From Acidobacteria bacterium RIFCSPLOWO2_12_FULL_66_21 (GTDB lineage Bacteria; Acidobacteriota; Vicinamibacteria; Vicinamibacterales; 2-12-FULL-66-21), in assembly GCA_001767455.1 (NCBI GenBank), contig MELC01000027.1, positions 1 to 64,000 of the forward strand: a DNA stretch of 64,000 nt, read 5' to 3'. The position numbers were made by a program, and so were the translations under genes. The notes below the pieces were generated by a model. The model saw only the letters and a list, made by a program, of their open reading frames with translations, had not been told where the DNA came from and ran no database searches. Below are positions 17,133 to 26,896 of this stretch, in pieces (within the stretch, counting starts at the first letter, position 1; the number at the start of each line of letters is the position of its first letter).

Positions 17133-18542
17133 TTGGCCAACGCCCCCCGACCCGATTCGCGCATCCTGATTGCCGGCCGCGATCGAGAGCTGAACGACGC
17201 CCTCATTCGCCTGCTGGCGCAGTATCGTCCGACGCTGGGTGACGACGACGAGGCGGCCGTCCTGTCGGCGCTTCGTGACGGTCACGCCCTGTGCCTGGTC
17301 ATCCTGCACGATTCGCGAGCCGACCGTCGCGCCCTCGATCTCGTTCAGCGCATCAAGGAAGACCGGCCGGACGTCGCGGTTCTCGTGATGAGCGCGTACC
17401 CCACGGTGGAGCACGCGACGGAGTCCATCCGCCGCGGTGCCGAGGACTTCGTCCCGGTGCCCTATGCCGGGGAGGTGGTGCTGAAGGAGGTCGCGCGCAT
17501 TCTGGAGGCGGCCGAGCTCCGCACGCGCATCGAGAGCCTCGACCGGCTGGTCTCGACACGGTACGGCTTCGAGCGGGTGATCAGCCGGTCCTCGCGCATG
17601 CGTCCCGTCACGGATCGGGCCCAGGCGGCCGCGCGCAGCGAGACGCCGGTGCTGATCGTCGGCGAAACAGGCACGGGCAAGGAGCTCATCGCGCGCGCCA
17701 TCCACTTGAACAGCCGGCGCGCCAGACGCCCGTTCATGCCGATCAACTGCGCCGCGCTGCCCCGCGACCTCGTCGAGAGCGAGCTGTTCGGCCATCGCCG
17801 CGGCGCCTTCTCCGGGGCCGTCGCCGAGCATCCCGGCTTGTTCGTCGCCGCACACGGCGGCAGCCTGTTTCTCGATGAAGTCGGCGAGCTGGCGCTGGAG
17901 GTCCAGGCGAAACTGCTCCGGGTCCTGCAGGACGGCGAGGTCAGGCCCGTTGGCGGGCTCGACAGCCGGCGGATCGACGTTCGCATCATCGCCGCAAGCA
18001 ACCGGACGCTCCCGTCGATGCGCGACGGCGGGATGCGACAGGACCTCTTCTTTCGACTCTCGGTGCTGGTGATCGACATCCCCCCGCTGCGCGAACGCCG
18101 CGAAGACCTGCCCGTGCTCACCGCTCATTTCTTGAAGGTGCTTCAAGAGCGCGGGATCCGCTCAGCGAACGGCATGGAGCCCGAGGCCCTCGATCTGCTG
18201 GAGCACTATCCGTTTCCCGGCAACATTCGCGAGCTCGAGAATCTGCTCGAGGGCATTTGCGTCGTGCTTCCTCCCGAGCAAACCACCATCCGTGCCAGCG
18301 ACGTACGCGCGTGGCTGCGGCGGAGGGGCGTGCCCGATACGGACCGAACGAGCGATGCGACGCACGTGCCGCTCAAGCTCGTCGAGCTCGAAGCGTGGGC
18401 GATCGCTGAGGCACTGCGGCAGGCCCACGGCAACAAGAGCGCCGCCGCCCAGATCCTCGGCATCTCCAGAGACACGCTGTACCGCAAGATTCACGATCTG
18501 AACCTGGCCTCGGATCTGCCCGATTCTCGGACACACCACTAA
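17133..18542 (+). CDS. Sigma-54-dependent activator with degenerate receiver
   Basis: This NtrC-type regulator has about 469 residues from TTG 17133; no ATG or GTG fits the start of the receiver domain, so the start is uncertain. The receiver-like domain (about 10-125) has H where the phospho-accepting Asp is expected (LVILHDSRAD) and V in place of the conserved Lys (FVPVPY). The AAA+ domain follows, with Walker A GETGTGKE (about 177), the sigma-54-contact loop GAFSGA (about 225) and Walker B GGSLFLDEVGEL. A Fis-type helix-turn-helix ends it (NKSAAAQILGISRDTLYRKI). It lies directly upstream of the respiratory operon, with two perfect palindromes between, so local control is likely. No clear -24/-12 promoter was found. 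Confidence 0.85.
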   Translation: MANAPRPDSRILIAGRDRELNDALIRLLAQYRPTLGDDDEAAVLSALRDGHALCLVILHDSRADRRALDLVQRIKEDRPDVAVLVMSAYPTVEHATESIRRGAEDFVPVPYAGEVVLKEVARILEAAELRTRIESLDRLVSTRYGFERVISRSSRMRPVTDRAQAAARSETPVLIVGETGTGKELIARAIHLNSRRARRPFMPINCAALPRDLVESELFGHRRGAFSGAVAEHPGLFVAAHGGSLFLDEVGELALEVQAKLLRVLQDGEVRPVGGLDSRRIDVRIIAASNRTLPSMRDGGMRQDLFFRLSVLVIDIPPLRERREDLPVLTAHFLKVLQERGIRSANGMEPEALDLLEHYPFPGNIRELENLLEGICVVLPPEQTTIRASDVRAWLRRRGVPDTDRTSDATHVPLKLVELEAWAIAEALRQAHGNKSAAAQILGISRDTLYRKIHDLNLASDLPDSRTHH

Positions 18543-18574
18543 CTCATTGCGATCGCGCGACTTAATGGCTGAGT

Positions 18575-18589
18575 GTCAGATAGTCTGAC
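18575..18589. promoter_or_regulatory. Palindrome GTCAGA-TAG-TCTGAC
   Basis: A perfect 6-3-6 inverted repeat lies 32 nt past the regulator stop and 153 nt before the outer-membrane protein start. This distance suits an upstream activator site for a sigma-54 enhancer-binding protein. Assignment is by symmetry and position. Confidence 0.5.
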
Positions 18590-18655
18590 GTACACCTTCG
18601 TATCTGCCGTTTCCGCGCTCGACGCAAGCCGCCTCTTTCCAAGCACTTAGAGATA

Positions 18656-18670
18656 CGTGAGATCCTCACG
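18656..18670. promoter_or_regulatory. Palindrome CGTGAG-ATC-CTCACG
   Basis: A second perfect 6-3-6 inverted repeat lies 81 bp from the first (centre to centre) and 72 nt before the start at 18742. Its arms differ in sequence from those of the first palindrome, so it may bind a different regulator or form an RNA hairpin in the leader. Confidence 0.42.
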
Positions 18671-18741
18671 CGTCGGCATCGTCCGTGCTCATGGCAGCGA
18701 TTGAACTCGGAACGGTGTTTAGATTCCGGAGGTCAACTTCC

Positions 18742-20166
18742 ATGCCCGCAGTTGCTGCTCACGTCTTGTCGCGGTCTCGCGTCCCTGTGGTCGGCGCCAT
18801 GCTGCTCACGTTGGTCGCACTCTCCGCCGCGCCGGCGGAGGCGATTCCCGCTTGGTCGAGAAAGTACCGGACGAGCTGCTCCACCTGTCATGCCGCCTTC
18901 CCCAAGCTGAACTACTTCGGCAAGGCGTTTCGCAACAACGGGTACCGTTTTCCAGGGGGAGAGGACGGGACGGCCACCAAAGAGCCGCCTGTCAGCCTGG
19001 GCGCTGACGCCTACAAGAGGCTCTTTCCTCGGGCGTTGTGGCCGTCGGATGCCCCTGGGGCCGTGCCACTCGCGATTCGCGGCGTGTCCCGATTCAACAC
19101 GTTCCAGGACGATCAGACCACCACGTTCGAATTCCCGCACGAGTTCGAACTGCTGACCGGGGGAACACTCGGCGAGACCTTCTCGTTTTTCGGCGAACTG
19201 GAGGTCGAGAACGAGGGCAACGAGAACGAGCTCGGAATGGACGCCACGCTGCAGTACGATCCGAGGCCCTGGCTGCACATTCGGATGGGGTCGCTGACGG
19301 TCCACCCGATTCCGGACCACCTCCGACTGACGGCGGCGCACTACAGCGCCTACGACACGCGAACGACCCCGGGGTCGATGACGCTGAAGGCGCCAAACCC
19401 GAACGGATCGACCGCCACCTTGTCGATCTCGGCCGCAACCGGGGAGGATCGCTGGAGGTTCCGCGAGGGTCAGGCTGGCGTCGAGGTGTGGGGTGCGCGA
19501 AATGGTCGGAACAACCACGGCGGCGTGACGTGGTCGCTCGGCGTCGGCAACGGACAGGGCCTCATCGACGCCAACGATCATAAAGACGTGTTCGCCCGCG
19601 TCGCCTACAAATTCGGCGGGTACGGCGAGCTCGGCGGCGGAGAGCTCTCCCAGGACCTCGAGTTCTGGCGAGACGATTCGATCAAAGTGGGAGCCTTCAC
19701 CTATGTGGGCAAGTCCACGAACATCTATGCGGGCAGCACGCTGGCGATCGGTGGCGGTGCGGGAGCGGGCATCGTCAACGTCTCGGCCAACAGCGAAACC
19801 ACCAACACCTTCCGTATCACCGGCGTAGAGTTCGACTGGTGGGCTCGCGATCTCAATGTCTTCGGACTCTACATGCGGCAGCACGACGACGATCCGCGCG
19901 GAACCGGCGAATCGATCGACACGGACGCGTGGTTCGTCGAGGGCAATTACACGGTCTACCCGTGGCTCATCGGCGTGCTCAGGTACGGCGCGACCGCGCA
20001 GGACTTCAGCGTCAGGCCGGATCCGACGACGCAGAAGTTCCTGGTCCCCGCGGTGGTATTCGTGGCGCGCGCGAACATCAAGTTCACGATCGAGGCCCAG
20101 GCGCGGCTCGACGGCCCCGGCAAGGGCCACAACCGCTATCTCGCCGCGATCGACTTCGGATTCTGA
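18742..20166 (+). CDS. Outer-membrane beta-barrel protein with one c-type heme motif
   Basis: The 474-residue exported protein has a signal peptide ending near APAEA, then SRKYRTSCSTCHAAFPKLNY with one heme-binding CSTCH at 46-50. The remaining 400 residues alternate polar and hydrophobic residues in short strands with many Gly, Asn and Asp turns, and end in the terminal aromatic pattern YLAAIDFGF, as in outer-membrane barrels. It is probably a porin-like electron conduit or sensor; the heme would sit at the periplasmic mouth. ATG 18742 is chosen over 18685 because GGAGG lies 9 nt upstream. It heads the respiratory operon. Confidence 0.8.
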   Translation: MPAVAAHVLSRSRVPVVGAMLLTLVALSAAPAEAIPAWSRKYRTSCSTCHAAFPKLNYFGKAFRNNGYRFPGGEDGTATKEPPVSLGADAYKRLFPRALWPSDAPGAVPLAIRGVSRFNTFQDDQTTTFEFPHEFELLTGGTLGETFSFFGELEVENEGNENELGMDATLQYDPRPWLHIRMGSLTVHPIPDHLRLTAAHYSAYDTRTTPGSMTLKAPNPNGSTATLSISAATGEDRWRFREGQAGVEVWGARNGRNNHGGVTWSLGVGNGQGLIDANDHKDVFARVAYKFGGYGELGGGELSQDLEFWRDDSIKVGAFTYVGKSTNIYAGSTLAIGGGAGAGIVNVSANSETTNTFRITGVEFDWWARDLNVFGLYMRQHDDDPRGTGESIDTDAWFVEGNYTVYPWLIGVLRYGATAQDFSVRPDPTTQKFLVPAVVFVARANIKFTIEAQARLDGPGKGHNRYLAAIDFGF

Positions 20167-20176
20167 GGAGCAGGCC

Positions 20177-20788
20177 ATGACTCGTCATTCGGTCGTACTC
20201 GGTTCGATGCTGGCCGCAGCGGCGCTTGCCGCCGTCGCGGCACCCTACGCGGCGGCGGTCAGCATCTCGGGCACCGTCAAAGTCACCGGCTCGGCGTCGG
20301 CCGCCGACGTCGTCGTCTACATCCAGCAGGCGCCAGGCACGTTCACGGCGCCCGCCAAGCCGGTCGCGATGGACCAGAAGCAGATGCAGTTCGTCCCGCA
20401 CGTGCTGCCGGTCCTCGCGGGGACCAAGGTGGCGTTTCTCAACAGCGATCCGACGCCGCACAACGTCTTCTCGCCCGACAACGAAAAGTACAACCTCGGC
20501 ACGTGGGCGCAGGGGCTGTCGAAGGACTACGCGTTCGCCAAGTGCGCAAAGTTCCCGTGCGTGTATACGCAGCTCTGCCGCGTCCACCCCGAGATGGAAG
20601 GCTACGTCGTCGTGCTGCAGAACCCGTTCTTCGCCGTCACCGACAAGACCGGGCATTACGCGATCGAGGGCGTGCCGCCGGGCAGCTACACGGTGGCCGT
20701 GTGGCACGCCAAAGCGAAAGCGCAACCCAAGCCGGTCACAGTGGACGCCGCCAAGCCGGCGACAGTCGATTTCACCCTTGCGCGCTGA
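20177..20788 (+). CDS. Periplasmic cupredoxin (plastocyanin-like)
   Basis: The 203-residue protein has a signal peptide (LAAAALAAVAAPYAAA). A type-1 copper domain follows with the ligand set H95 (DPTPHNVFSP), C134, H137 and M140 (LCRVHPEMEGY). The C-terminal part (TGHYAIEGVPPGSYTVAVWH) is a carboxypeptidase-regulatory-like turn. It should be a soluble one-electron carrier between the membrane complex and cytochromes or an oxidase. GAGGAG precedes ATG 20177. It lies 10 nt after the outer-membrane protein. Confidence 0.85.
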   Translation: MTRHSVVLGSMLAAAALAAVAAPYAAAVSISGTVKVTGSASAADVVVYIQQAPGTFTAPAKPVAMDQKQMQFVPHVLPVLAGTKVAFLNSDPTPHNVFSPDNEKYNLGTWAQGLSKDYAFAKCAKFPCVYTQLCRVHPEMEGYVVVLQNPFFAVTDKTGHYAIEGVPPGSYTVAVWHAKAKAQPKPVTVDAAKPATVDFTLAR

Positions 20789-22715
20789 CGGAACGGGCAG
20801 AGACGCATCCGCCCGCTGCTACTCGGCGATCGTCCCGGACTTCAGGTACTTCCTCAACCTGATCCCGTGCCGCACGGCCTGTCCGGTTCGCACGAACGCC
20901 GGCGGCTACGTTCGCACCGTCGCCGAAGGGGATACCGAGCGCGGATACCGGATCGCGCGCGCGCCAAACCCGTTGGCGTCGATCTGCGGCCGCATCTGCG
21001 CCCACCCGTGCGAGTCGAATTGCCGCCGAGGCGTCATCGATCAGCCCATCTCGATTCGCGCGCTCAAGCGGACGCTGACCGAGCGCCACGGCGTCGAGAA
21101 TACCCTTGGCGATCAGCCTGCGCCTCTCAAACCATTGCCGCTCGCGGTCGGCGGGCCCCAGGGTGCCCCGCGCGCGGCGATCGTCGGCGCGGGCCCGGCC
21201 GGCCTCAGCTGCGCGCACGATCTGGCGCTGCTCGGCTACCGCGTCACGTTGTTCGAGGCGGCACCGGTCGTCGGCGGCATGCTCTATCAGGGCGTGCCCG
21301 AGTATCGGCTGTCGCGCGACCTCATTCGCGCGGAGGTCGACCAAATCCTGTCGCTCGGTGTGGAGTTGAAGCTGGAGTGGCGGCTCGGCCGCGACTTCAC
21401 GGTCGGCGATCTGCGCCGCAACGGGTACGCCGCAGTCTTTCTCGCACTCGGCGCCTCGCGCGGTCGCGACCTGGACATTCCCGGCAAGGATCTCGACGGC
21501 GTCATCAACGGCGTCGATTTCCTGCTCAACGCGAATCTGGGATATCGAGTCGCGCTGGGCGAGCGCGTCCTCGTCATCGGCGGCGGCAACGTCGCCATCG
21601 ACGTCGCGCGCACGGCGCTCCGGTACGCGGCGTCGCACGACTCCGGTCAACTGCCCGGGGGCGCCGAGCAGCTGCTGCAGACTTGGGGCTATGACAACGC
21701 GTTCATCGACGCGGCGCGCACGGCGCTGCGCCTGGGCGCGCGGCACGTGCAGCTCGTGTCCCTCGAATCGCGTCCCCAGATGCCAGCACACCCGGACGAG
21801 GTGCGCGAAGCCGAGGAGGAGGGCATCACGCTCCTGCCGGGCCGTGGGCCGAAGGCCATTCTGGCGAAGAACGGCCGCGTCGCGGGCCTCGAGACGCTCG
21901 AAGTCGAGTCGCTGTTCGACGCGAGCGGCCGCTTCAACCCGACGTTCGTGCGGGGCAGCGAACAGCGGACGGAGGCGGACACGATTATCCTCGCGGTCGG
22001 CCAGCAGCCCGACACAGAGTGCCTGGCCGCCGACCGTGAAATCGAGATCACGCCGCGCGGGCTGGTCGCCGTCGATGCCCGGACGCTCGCGACGACCATG
22101 CCGGGCGTCTACTGCGGCGGCGATCTCGCCTTCGGGCCGCGGATCGTAATCGAGGCCGAAGCGGACGGCAAGCGCGCGGCGCTGGCCATCCACGAGTCGC
22201 TCGGCGGTGGCACCGTGCCGCGCGTCCGCGCGCGGTTCCGCCCGGTCGAGCTGCGCCGGGCCGGCGATCGCTACGACCGCATCCCGCGCCAGCCGATCCC
22301 GACGGTGCCGGTCGCGCGCCGCACCGGCTTTCGCGAAGTGGAGGACGGCTACAGCGATGAGCAGGCTCGCCTCGAAGCCTCGCGTTGTCTGTGGTGCAAC
22401 GTCGAGACCATCTTCGATTCCGAGCGCTGCATCCTCTGCAGCGGCTGCGTCGAAATCTGTCCGGAGGCCTGTCTCGCGCTCGTGCCGGCGTCGCGCCTGC
22501 ACTCGTCGGCCGCCATCGACGCCGTGAGCGACGCGCTCGACGTCGGCGCCGAGGCCGGCGCGATCGTCAAAGACGAAGCACGGTGCATCCGGTGCGGCCT
22601 GTGCGCCGAGCGGTGCCCGACCGGCGCGATCACGATGGAAGCACTCGAAATCGACGAATCGCCGCAGACCGCTCTCGGGCTGTATCACGAAGACATGAAC
22701 GAGGTGCGGCCATGA
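20778..22715 (+). CDS. GltD-like FAD/NAD(P) oxidoreductase with Fe-S domains
   Basis: There is no ATG or GTG at the family start. TTG 20778, overlapping the cupredoxin stop by 11 bp, is the only in-frame candidate seen, giving 645 residues. The N-terminal Fe-S domain has [16 protein letters not shown] and [13 protein letters not shown]. The FAD Rossmann motif [18 protein letters not shown] is near 137 and the NAD(P) motif [14 protein letters not shown] near 270. The C-terminus has [20 protein letters not shown] and [15 protein letters not shown], fitting two [4Fe-4S] clusters. It resembles GltD and the NAD(P)-oxidoreductase subunits accompanying some Rieske/cytochrome b complexes, such as those of anammox bacteria. 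Placed directly before the Rieske gene, it probably links NAD(P)H or ferredoxin to the quinone pool; direction unknown. Confidence 0.85.
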   Translation: MRADGTGRDASARCYSAIVPDFRYFLNLIPCRTACPVRTNAGGYVRTVAEGDTERGYRIARAPNPLASICGRICAHPCESNCRRGVIDQPISIRALKRTLTERHGVENTLGDQPAPLKPLPLAVGGPQGAPRAAIVGAGPAGLSCAHDLALLGYRVTLFEAAPVVGGMLYQGVPEYRLSRDLIRAEVDQILSLGVELKLEWRLGRDFTVGDLRRNGYAAVFLALGASRGRDLDIPGKDLDGVINGVDFLLNANLGYRVALGERVLVIGGGNVAIDVARTALRYAASHDSGQLPGGAEQLLQTWGYDNAFIDAARTALRLGARHVQLVSLESRPQMPAHPDEVREAEEEGITLLPGRGPKAILAKNGRVAGLETLEVESLFDASGRFNPTFVRGSEQRTEADTIILAVGQQPDTECLAADREIEITPRGLVAVDARTLATTMPGVYCGGDLAFGPRIVIEAEADGKRAALAIHESLGGGTVPRVRARFRPVELRRAGDRYDRIPRQPIPTVPVARRTGFREVEDGYSDEQARLEASRCLWCNVETIFDSERCILCSGCVEICPEACLALVPASRLHSSAAIDAVSDALDVGAEAGAIVKDEARCIRCGLCAERCPTGAITMEALEIDESPQTALGLYHEDMNEVRP

Positions 22716-23188
22716 CGAATGATCGGGTCCCGCCGTCCGGGTTGCCGGATCCCGTGCGGCGCAGCCTGTTCGCCCTCGGGGGCCTCGGCCTCGGCGCCGC
22801 GACGGTGGGCTTCCTCGCGGCGACCTTTCGATTCCTGGTGCCGAACGTGCTGTACGAGCCGTCGCGCCGGTTCGCGGTCGGGCCGGCGTCGGATTTCCCT
22901 CCCGGGTCTGGCACGTTCCTGCCGGACCGGCGGCTGTACGTGTTCAATAGCGCCGACGGCTTCTATGCCATCTCGTCGGTGTGCACGCATCTGGGCTGCA
23001 ACGTGAAGCACATCGGGCGCGGGTTCGAGTGCCCCTGCCACGGCAGCCAGTTCGACGAGAACGGTCAGGTCGTCCATGGACCGGCGCCCAAGGCGCTGGC
23101 GTGGTACGCGCTCAGCCTTTCCCCGCGCGCGCAGCTCGTGGTCGACCTCGATCAGCCAGTGAGTCCCGAGTTCCGGCTGCGGGCTTGA
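22712..23188 (+). CDS. Rieske iron-sulfur protein
   Basis: The 158-residue subunit of a cytochrome bc/b6f-type complex has a single N-terminal membrane anchor ([20 protein letters not shown], preceded by VRRS). The Rieske cluster has CTHLGC (C91, H93, disulfide C96) and CPCHGS (C107, C109, H110), with [10 protein letters not shown] after it. It transfers electrons from quinol to a c-type cytochrome or cupredoxin. The ATG overlaps the stop of the oxidoreductase gene (ATGA at 22712-22715), so the flavoprotein and Rieske subunit are made together. Confidence 0.95.
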   Translation: MTNDRVPPSGLPDPVRRSLFALGGLGLGAATVGFLAATFRFLVPNVLYEPSRRFAVGPASDFPPGSGTFLPDRRLYVFNSADGFYAISSVCTHLGCNVKHIGRGFECPCHGSQFDENGQVVHGPAPKALAWYALSLSPRAQLVVDLDQPVSPEFRLRA

Positions 23189-23198
23189 GGAGACGCGT

Positions 23199-24452
23199 GT
23201 GAGCCAGACGATCTGGACCCGGACGCTGACGTGGTTCGACGGCGTGCGCCGCTCCGTCTGCCGCGTCGGCTGGCCCGCGACGGACAAGGATCGCGCCGCG
23301 GCGATGATCTCAAGCCTGTTCCTGCACATCCACCCGGCGCGGGTCAGCCGCCACGTGCTCAAGCCGACCTACACGTTCGCGCTGGGACTCATCTCGGCGA
23401 TCCTCTTCGTCGTCCTCTCCGTGACGGGGCTGGCGCTGATGTTCTACTACGTGCCGTACCCGGCCGAAGCGTACCGGAGCATGAAGGATCTGCAGTTCGT
23501 CGTCACGTTCGGGATCGTGCTTCGCAACATCCATCGCTGGTCGGCCCACGCCATGGTCGGGGTCGTCTTTCTGCACATGTGCCGGGTGTTCTGGACCGGC
23601 TCGTACAAACGGCCGCGTGAGTTCAATTGGGTCGTCGGTGTGCTGTTGCTGCTGCTTACGTTGGGCTTGTCGTTCACGGGATACCTGCTGCCGTGGGATC
23701 AGCTGGCGTTCTGGGCCATCACGGTCGGCACCAACATCGCGGCGTATGCGCCGGTCGTCGGCGATCAGGTGAAGTTCCTGTTGCTCGGCGGACACGTGAT
23801 TGGCGCGACGACGCTGCTGCGTTTCTACGTCCTGCACTGCGTGATGCTGCCGCTGGCGATGCTGTTGCTCATTTCGCTGCATGTGTGGCGCGTGCGCAAG
23901 GACGGATTGAGCGGCGCCGAGAACCACGCGTCGCCCACCGAGGAGCTGGCCGGCGTCTTCCCGGCGTCCACCAAGACCTATGGACTCATGGCCATCAGCA
24001 AACGGCCGCAAGCCTCCGTTGAGGCGCGCGACCCCAACGATGAAGTGTTCGCCTGGCCTCACCTGCTGTACCGGGAGCTGCTGATTGCCCTGGCGGTGAT
24101 CGTCGTGCTCCACGTCGTCTCGCTGGTGTTCATGGCCCCGCTCGAGGAAATGGCGGACCCGACGCGCACGCCGAACCCGGCCAAGGCGCCGTGGTACTTC
24201 CTCGGGCTGCAGGAGCTGGTGAGCTACTCGGCGCTGGTGGGCGGCGTGGTCGTTCCCACGCTCCTCGCGCTGGCCCTGCTGATCTTGCCCTACCTCGACC
24301 GCGGCACGTCTGGCTCCGGCCGGTGGTTCGCGCCCGAACGTCGTATCGCGAACACGATCTTCACCGCAGTCGCGGCCGCTTTCGTGGGACTGATCGTCAT
24401 CGGCACGTTCTTCCGCGGACCGAACTGGGCGTGGGTGTGGCCATGGAAGTAA
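23199..24452 (+). CDS. Cytochrome b (fused b6/subunit IV type)
   Basis: The 417-residue protein starts with GTG 23199, preceded by GAGGAG at 23187-23192. Heme b ligands lie in two pairs: [19 protein letters not shown] and [20 protein letters not shown]. Quinol-site residues are in the C-terminal half, where [20 protein letters not shown] carries a PEE/PEW-like loop altered to PLEE, followed by [10 protein letters not shown] as in subunit IV. Eight or nine membrane helices can be counted. It is the core of the quinol:acceptor oxidoreductase of this operon. Confidence 0.93.
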   Translation: MSQTIWTRTLTWFDGVRRSVCRVGWPATDKDRAAAMISSLFLHIHPARVSRHVLKPTYTFALGLISAILFVVLSVTGLALMFYYVPYPAEAYRSMKDLQFVVTFGIVLRNIHRWSAHAMVGVVFLHMCRVFWTGSYKRPREFNWVVGVLLLLLTLGLSFTGYLLPWDQLAFWAITVGTNIAAYAPVVGDQVKFLLLGGHVIGATTLLRFYVLHCVMLPLAMLLLISLHVWRVRKDGLSGAENHASPTEELAGVFPASTKTYGLMAISKRPQASVEARDPNDEVFAWPHLLYRELLIALAVIVVLHVVSLVFMAPLEEMADPTRTPNPAKAPWYFLGLQELVSYSALVGGVVVPTLLALALLILPYLDRGTSGSGRWFAPERRIANTIFTAVAAAFVGLIVIGTFFRGPNWAWVWPWK

Positions 24453-26455
24453 GGAATATCGCGCCGCTCCGGTTGCATCTCCTGTTCGCGGGGCTCGGCA
24501 TCACGTTCCTGCTGATCTTTTCGTGGGTGCTGTTTCACGAAGAGGCGGCGGAGTGGCGGACGACGCAGGCCCGCTTCCGGCAACTCGAAGGCGACGTCAA
24601 GAACCCCCACCAGCTCGCGGAGGCGGCCAGCGTTGGCGGCCTGCGCCAGGTCTGGCTGCCAGACCTCGGGCGGATCGATCGCTGCGAAACGTGCCACCTC
24701 GGGATCGACGATCCCGCGTTCGCGGGCGCGCCGGCCCCATTCGCGACGCACCCCGGCACCTGGCTGGCGACGCATCCAACCGGTCGATTCGGCTGCACAC
24801 CCTGCCACGACGGGCAGGGGCAGGCGACCGACTATGCCGCCGCGGCACATCGGCCGCAGCCGTTCGTCACGCGGCCGATGCGCCCGCTCGAGACCATCGA
24901 AGCGAACTGCGGGACCTGCCACCGCGCGCTCGACCCGACCGACGCCCCCCGTCTCGCCGAAGGCCGACGCCTGATCGCCGAGTCGGGCTGTTTCGGTTGC
25001 CACGAGATTCCGGGCTTTGAAGGGATGACTTTCAGAGGACCTGCGCTCGACAGCGTCGGGTACAAGGTCCGGCCCGCCTGGCTGGCGTCCTGGCTGAAGG
25101 ACCCCAAGAGCTATCTCGCGCAGTCCAAGATGGGCAACTTCCGCCTGTCTCCCGACGAGATTGGGAGCCTGCAGGGCTTTCTGCTTTCGCAGCGGATGCA
25201 GGTGCCGCTCGACAGCACAGGGGTCGATTGGAAGAACGCGGACACAGCGAACGGGCGGGCGTTGTTCGGCGAGCTCCGGTGCGTGAGTTGCCACGCTGTC
25301 AACGGTCGCGGCGGCACGATGGGCCCGGAATTGACGAACATCGGGGACAAGGTGCGGCGCGACTGGCTCTTCAGCTACCTGAAGGATCCGCATCGTGTTC
25401 AGGCGGACACGCCGATGCTGCAATACCGTCTGAACGATGCTCAATGGCGGGATCTCACAGCGTTCCTGCTCGAGCAGTACAGCTCGGCCGACACCGGCGC
25501 AGAGCCGCCGCCGGTCACGTATCAGGACGCGCGCCTGCTGGCGGCCGGCCGCGCTGTCTTCGAGCGTCGCGGCTGTTCGAGCTGCCACCGTCTTGCGGCC
25601 ATCAAAGAGACCGGACGCATCGGTCCCAGCCTGGCGGGCATCGCCGACCGCGATCCGGACGAGTTGCCGTACGGCGGTAGCACCGTCCGGCACACCACCG
25701 ACAATTACATCTTTCTGAAAGTATTGTTGCCCGACACGCTGGGTCAGCCTTCAGGGATGCCGACATTCGGTTTCTCGCCGGCCGACGCTGCCAGGATCAC
25801 ATTGGCGCTCGCCAGTATCAGGAAATCCGATCTGCCGGCGTCCTACGTTGTTGGTCGTCCGGCGCTCGTGCCGTATCGGCCCGGCGGCAAGTTTGGTGAA
25901 CTGGTCATGCGGTACCGGTGCCTGAGCTGCCACACCGTCGGCGGATTCGGAGGCGACCTGTCGACCGTGCCCCTCGATCGGATTGGCAGTCAGCTCCAGC
26001 GCGACTACCTCGCGAACTACCTGCTCAATCCAGGGGCCGTACGCGTCAGCGTCGAAGCTCGCATGCCTGTTTTCCATCTGTCGCCCGACGAAGCGAAGAC
26101 GATCGCCGACTACGTTTCGATGGTCTTCCTCGATGACCGCTTCGACCGGTACGACACGAAGTTCACCTCCGCCGAAGCGCGGCGCGGGCAGGAGCTCTAC
26201 GGGCAACTCGGGTGTCAGGCGTGCCACCAGCTCGGGACGAAAGGCGGCTACGTGGGACCGGAACTGTCCACGACCGGCGCGCGGCTGAAGCCGGGGTGGA
26301 TTGCGGCATGGCTCTCGACGCCGCAGACATACAAGCCGGGTACGCTGCAGCCCGATTACGGACTCTCGGGCGCGGACGCGCGGGCGCTCACGGCGTACCT
26401 CACCAGTCTGGGTCGGAGCGACGCCGCGAAGGCGCGCGGAGGCAAGACACCATGA
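24443..26455 (+). CDS. Membrane-anchored octaheme c-type cytochrome
   Basis: The 670-residue protein has an N-terminal membrane anchor ([19 protein letters not shown]) and eight CxxCH motifs starting near residues 81, 118, 156, 183, 280, 378, 493 and 591. The first three are in a compact non-standard heme region. The last five sit in repeated mono-heme modules containing GP(x)L and WLKDP or YLLNP, followed by MPxFxLSxxE. The modular pattern suggests growth by duplication of class-I cytochrome domains. It overlaps the cytochrome b gene by 10 bp and probably replaces cytochrome c1, wiring the Rieske protein to downstream carriers. Confidence 0.92.
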   Translation: MEVRNIAPLRLHLLFAGLGITFLLIFSWVLFHEEAAEWRTTQARFRQLEGDVKNPHQLAEAASVGGLRQVWLPDLGRIDRCETCHLGIDDPAFAGAPAPFATHPGTWLATHPTGRFGCTPCHDGQGQATDYAAAAHRPQPFVTRPMRPLETIEANCGTCHRALDPTDAPRLAEGRRLIAESGCFGCHEIPGFEGMTFRGPALDSVGYKVRPAWLASWLKDPKSYLAQSKMGNFRLSPDEIGSLQGFLLSQRMQVPLDSTGVDWKNADTANGRALFGELRCVSCHAVNGRGGTMGPELTNIGDKVRRDWLFSYLKDPHRVQADTPMLQYRLNDAQWRDLTAFLLEQYSSADTGAEPPPVTYQDARLLAAGRAVFERRGCSSCHRLAAIKETGRIGPSLAGIADRDPDELPYGGSTVRHTTDNYIFLKVLLPDTLGQPSGMPTFGFSPADAARITLALASIRKSDLPASYVVGRPALVPYRPGGKFGELVMRYRCLSCHTVGGFGGDLSTVPLDRIGSQLQRDYLANYLLNPGAVRVSVEARMPVFHLSPDEAKTIADYVSMVFLDDRFDRYDTKFTSAEARRGQELYGQLGCQACHQLGTKGGYVGPELSTTGARLKPGWIAAWLSTPQTYKPGTLQPDYGLSGADARALTAYLTSLGRSDAAKARGGKTP

Positions 26456-26883
26456 CCGGGCGCGCCTGGCACGCCTCGGCCGTCACGGTGCTGGCGCTCA
26501 TGACGTCGGCCGCGTGCAGAAGCGGCCCACGGCCGCAGCCCGGCGACCCGATGCTCGATGCGATTCGTGCCGAAGAGCGCGAAGGGAAGTTGACGTACGT
26601 CGAGAGCCAGGGGCGGCGGCTCTTCGTTCACTACTGCGCGACGTGTCATGGAGACGACGCGCGAGGCGACGGCCAGAACGCGTCGAACCTGAACCCGCCG
26701 CCGCCGGACATGACCGTTTCCCGGATGTCGCAGGATCCCGCGCTGACGAGACGCGTGATCGCGGAAGGCAGCGCGGCGGTCGGACGATCGCCGCTGTCGC
26801 CGCCGTGGGGACGCAGTCTCAGCCAACAGCAGATCGACTACCTGGTGGCGTACTGCCAGTCCTTGGGCCGGGAGACGCCCTGA
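26452..26883 (+). CDS. Monoheme c-type cytochrome lipoprotein
   Basis: The 143-residue exported protein has a lipobox-like LMTSAAC with lipidated Cys22. Its class-I cytochrome c domain has CATCHGDDARGDG at C62-H66 and a later Met-containing PDMTVSRM segment. Its layout matches small electron-shuttle cytochromes tethered to a membrane. The start overlaps the octaheme gene stop (ATGA at 26452-26455), indicating strict co-translation. Confidence 0.9.
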   Translation: MTGRAWHASAVTVLALMTSAACRSGPRPQPGDPMLDAIRAEEREGKLTYVESQGRRLFVHYCATCHGDDARGDGQNASNLNPPPPDMTVSRMSQDPALTRRVIAEGSAAVGRSPLSPPWGRSLSQQQIDYLVAYCQSLGRETP

Positions 26884-26896
26884 GACTTCGTCAGGC

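Noticed and set aside
18690-18706. TGGCAGCGATTGAAC as a -24/-12 sigma-54 promoter
   Set aside because: The spacing between the GG and the would-be GC element is two bases short and the GC is absent.
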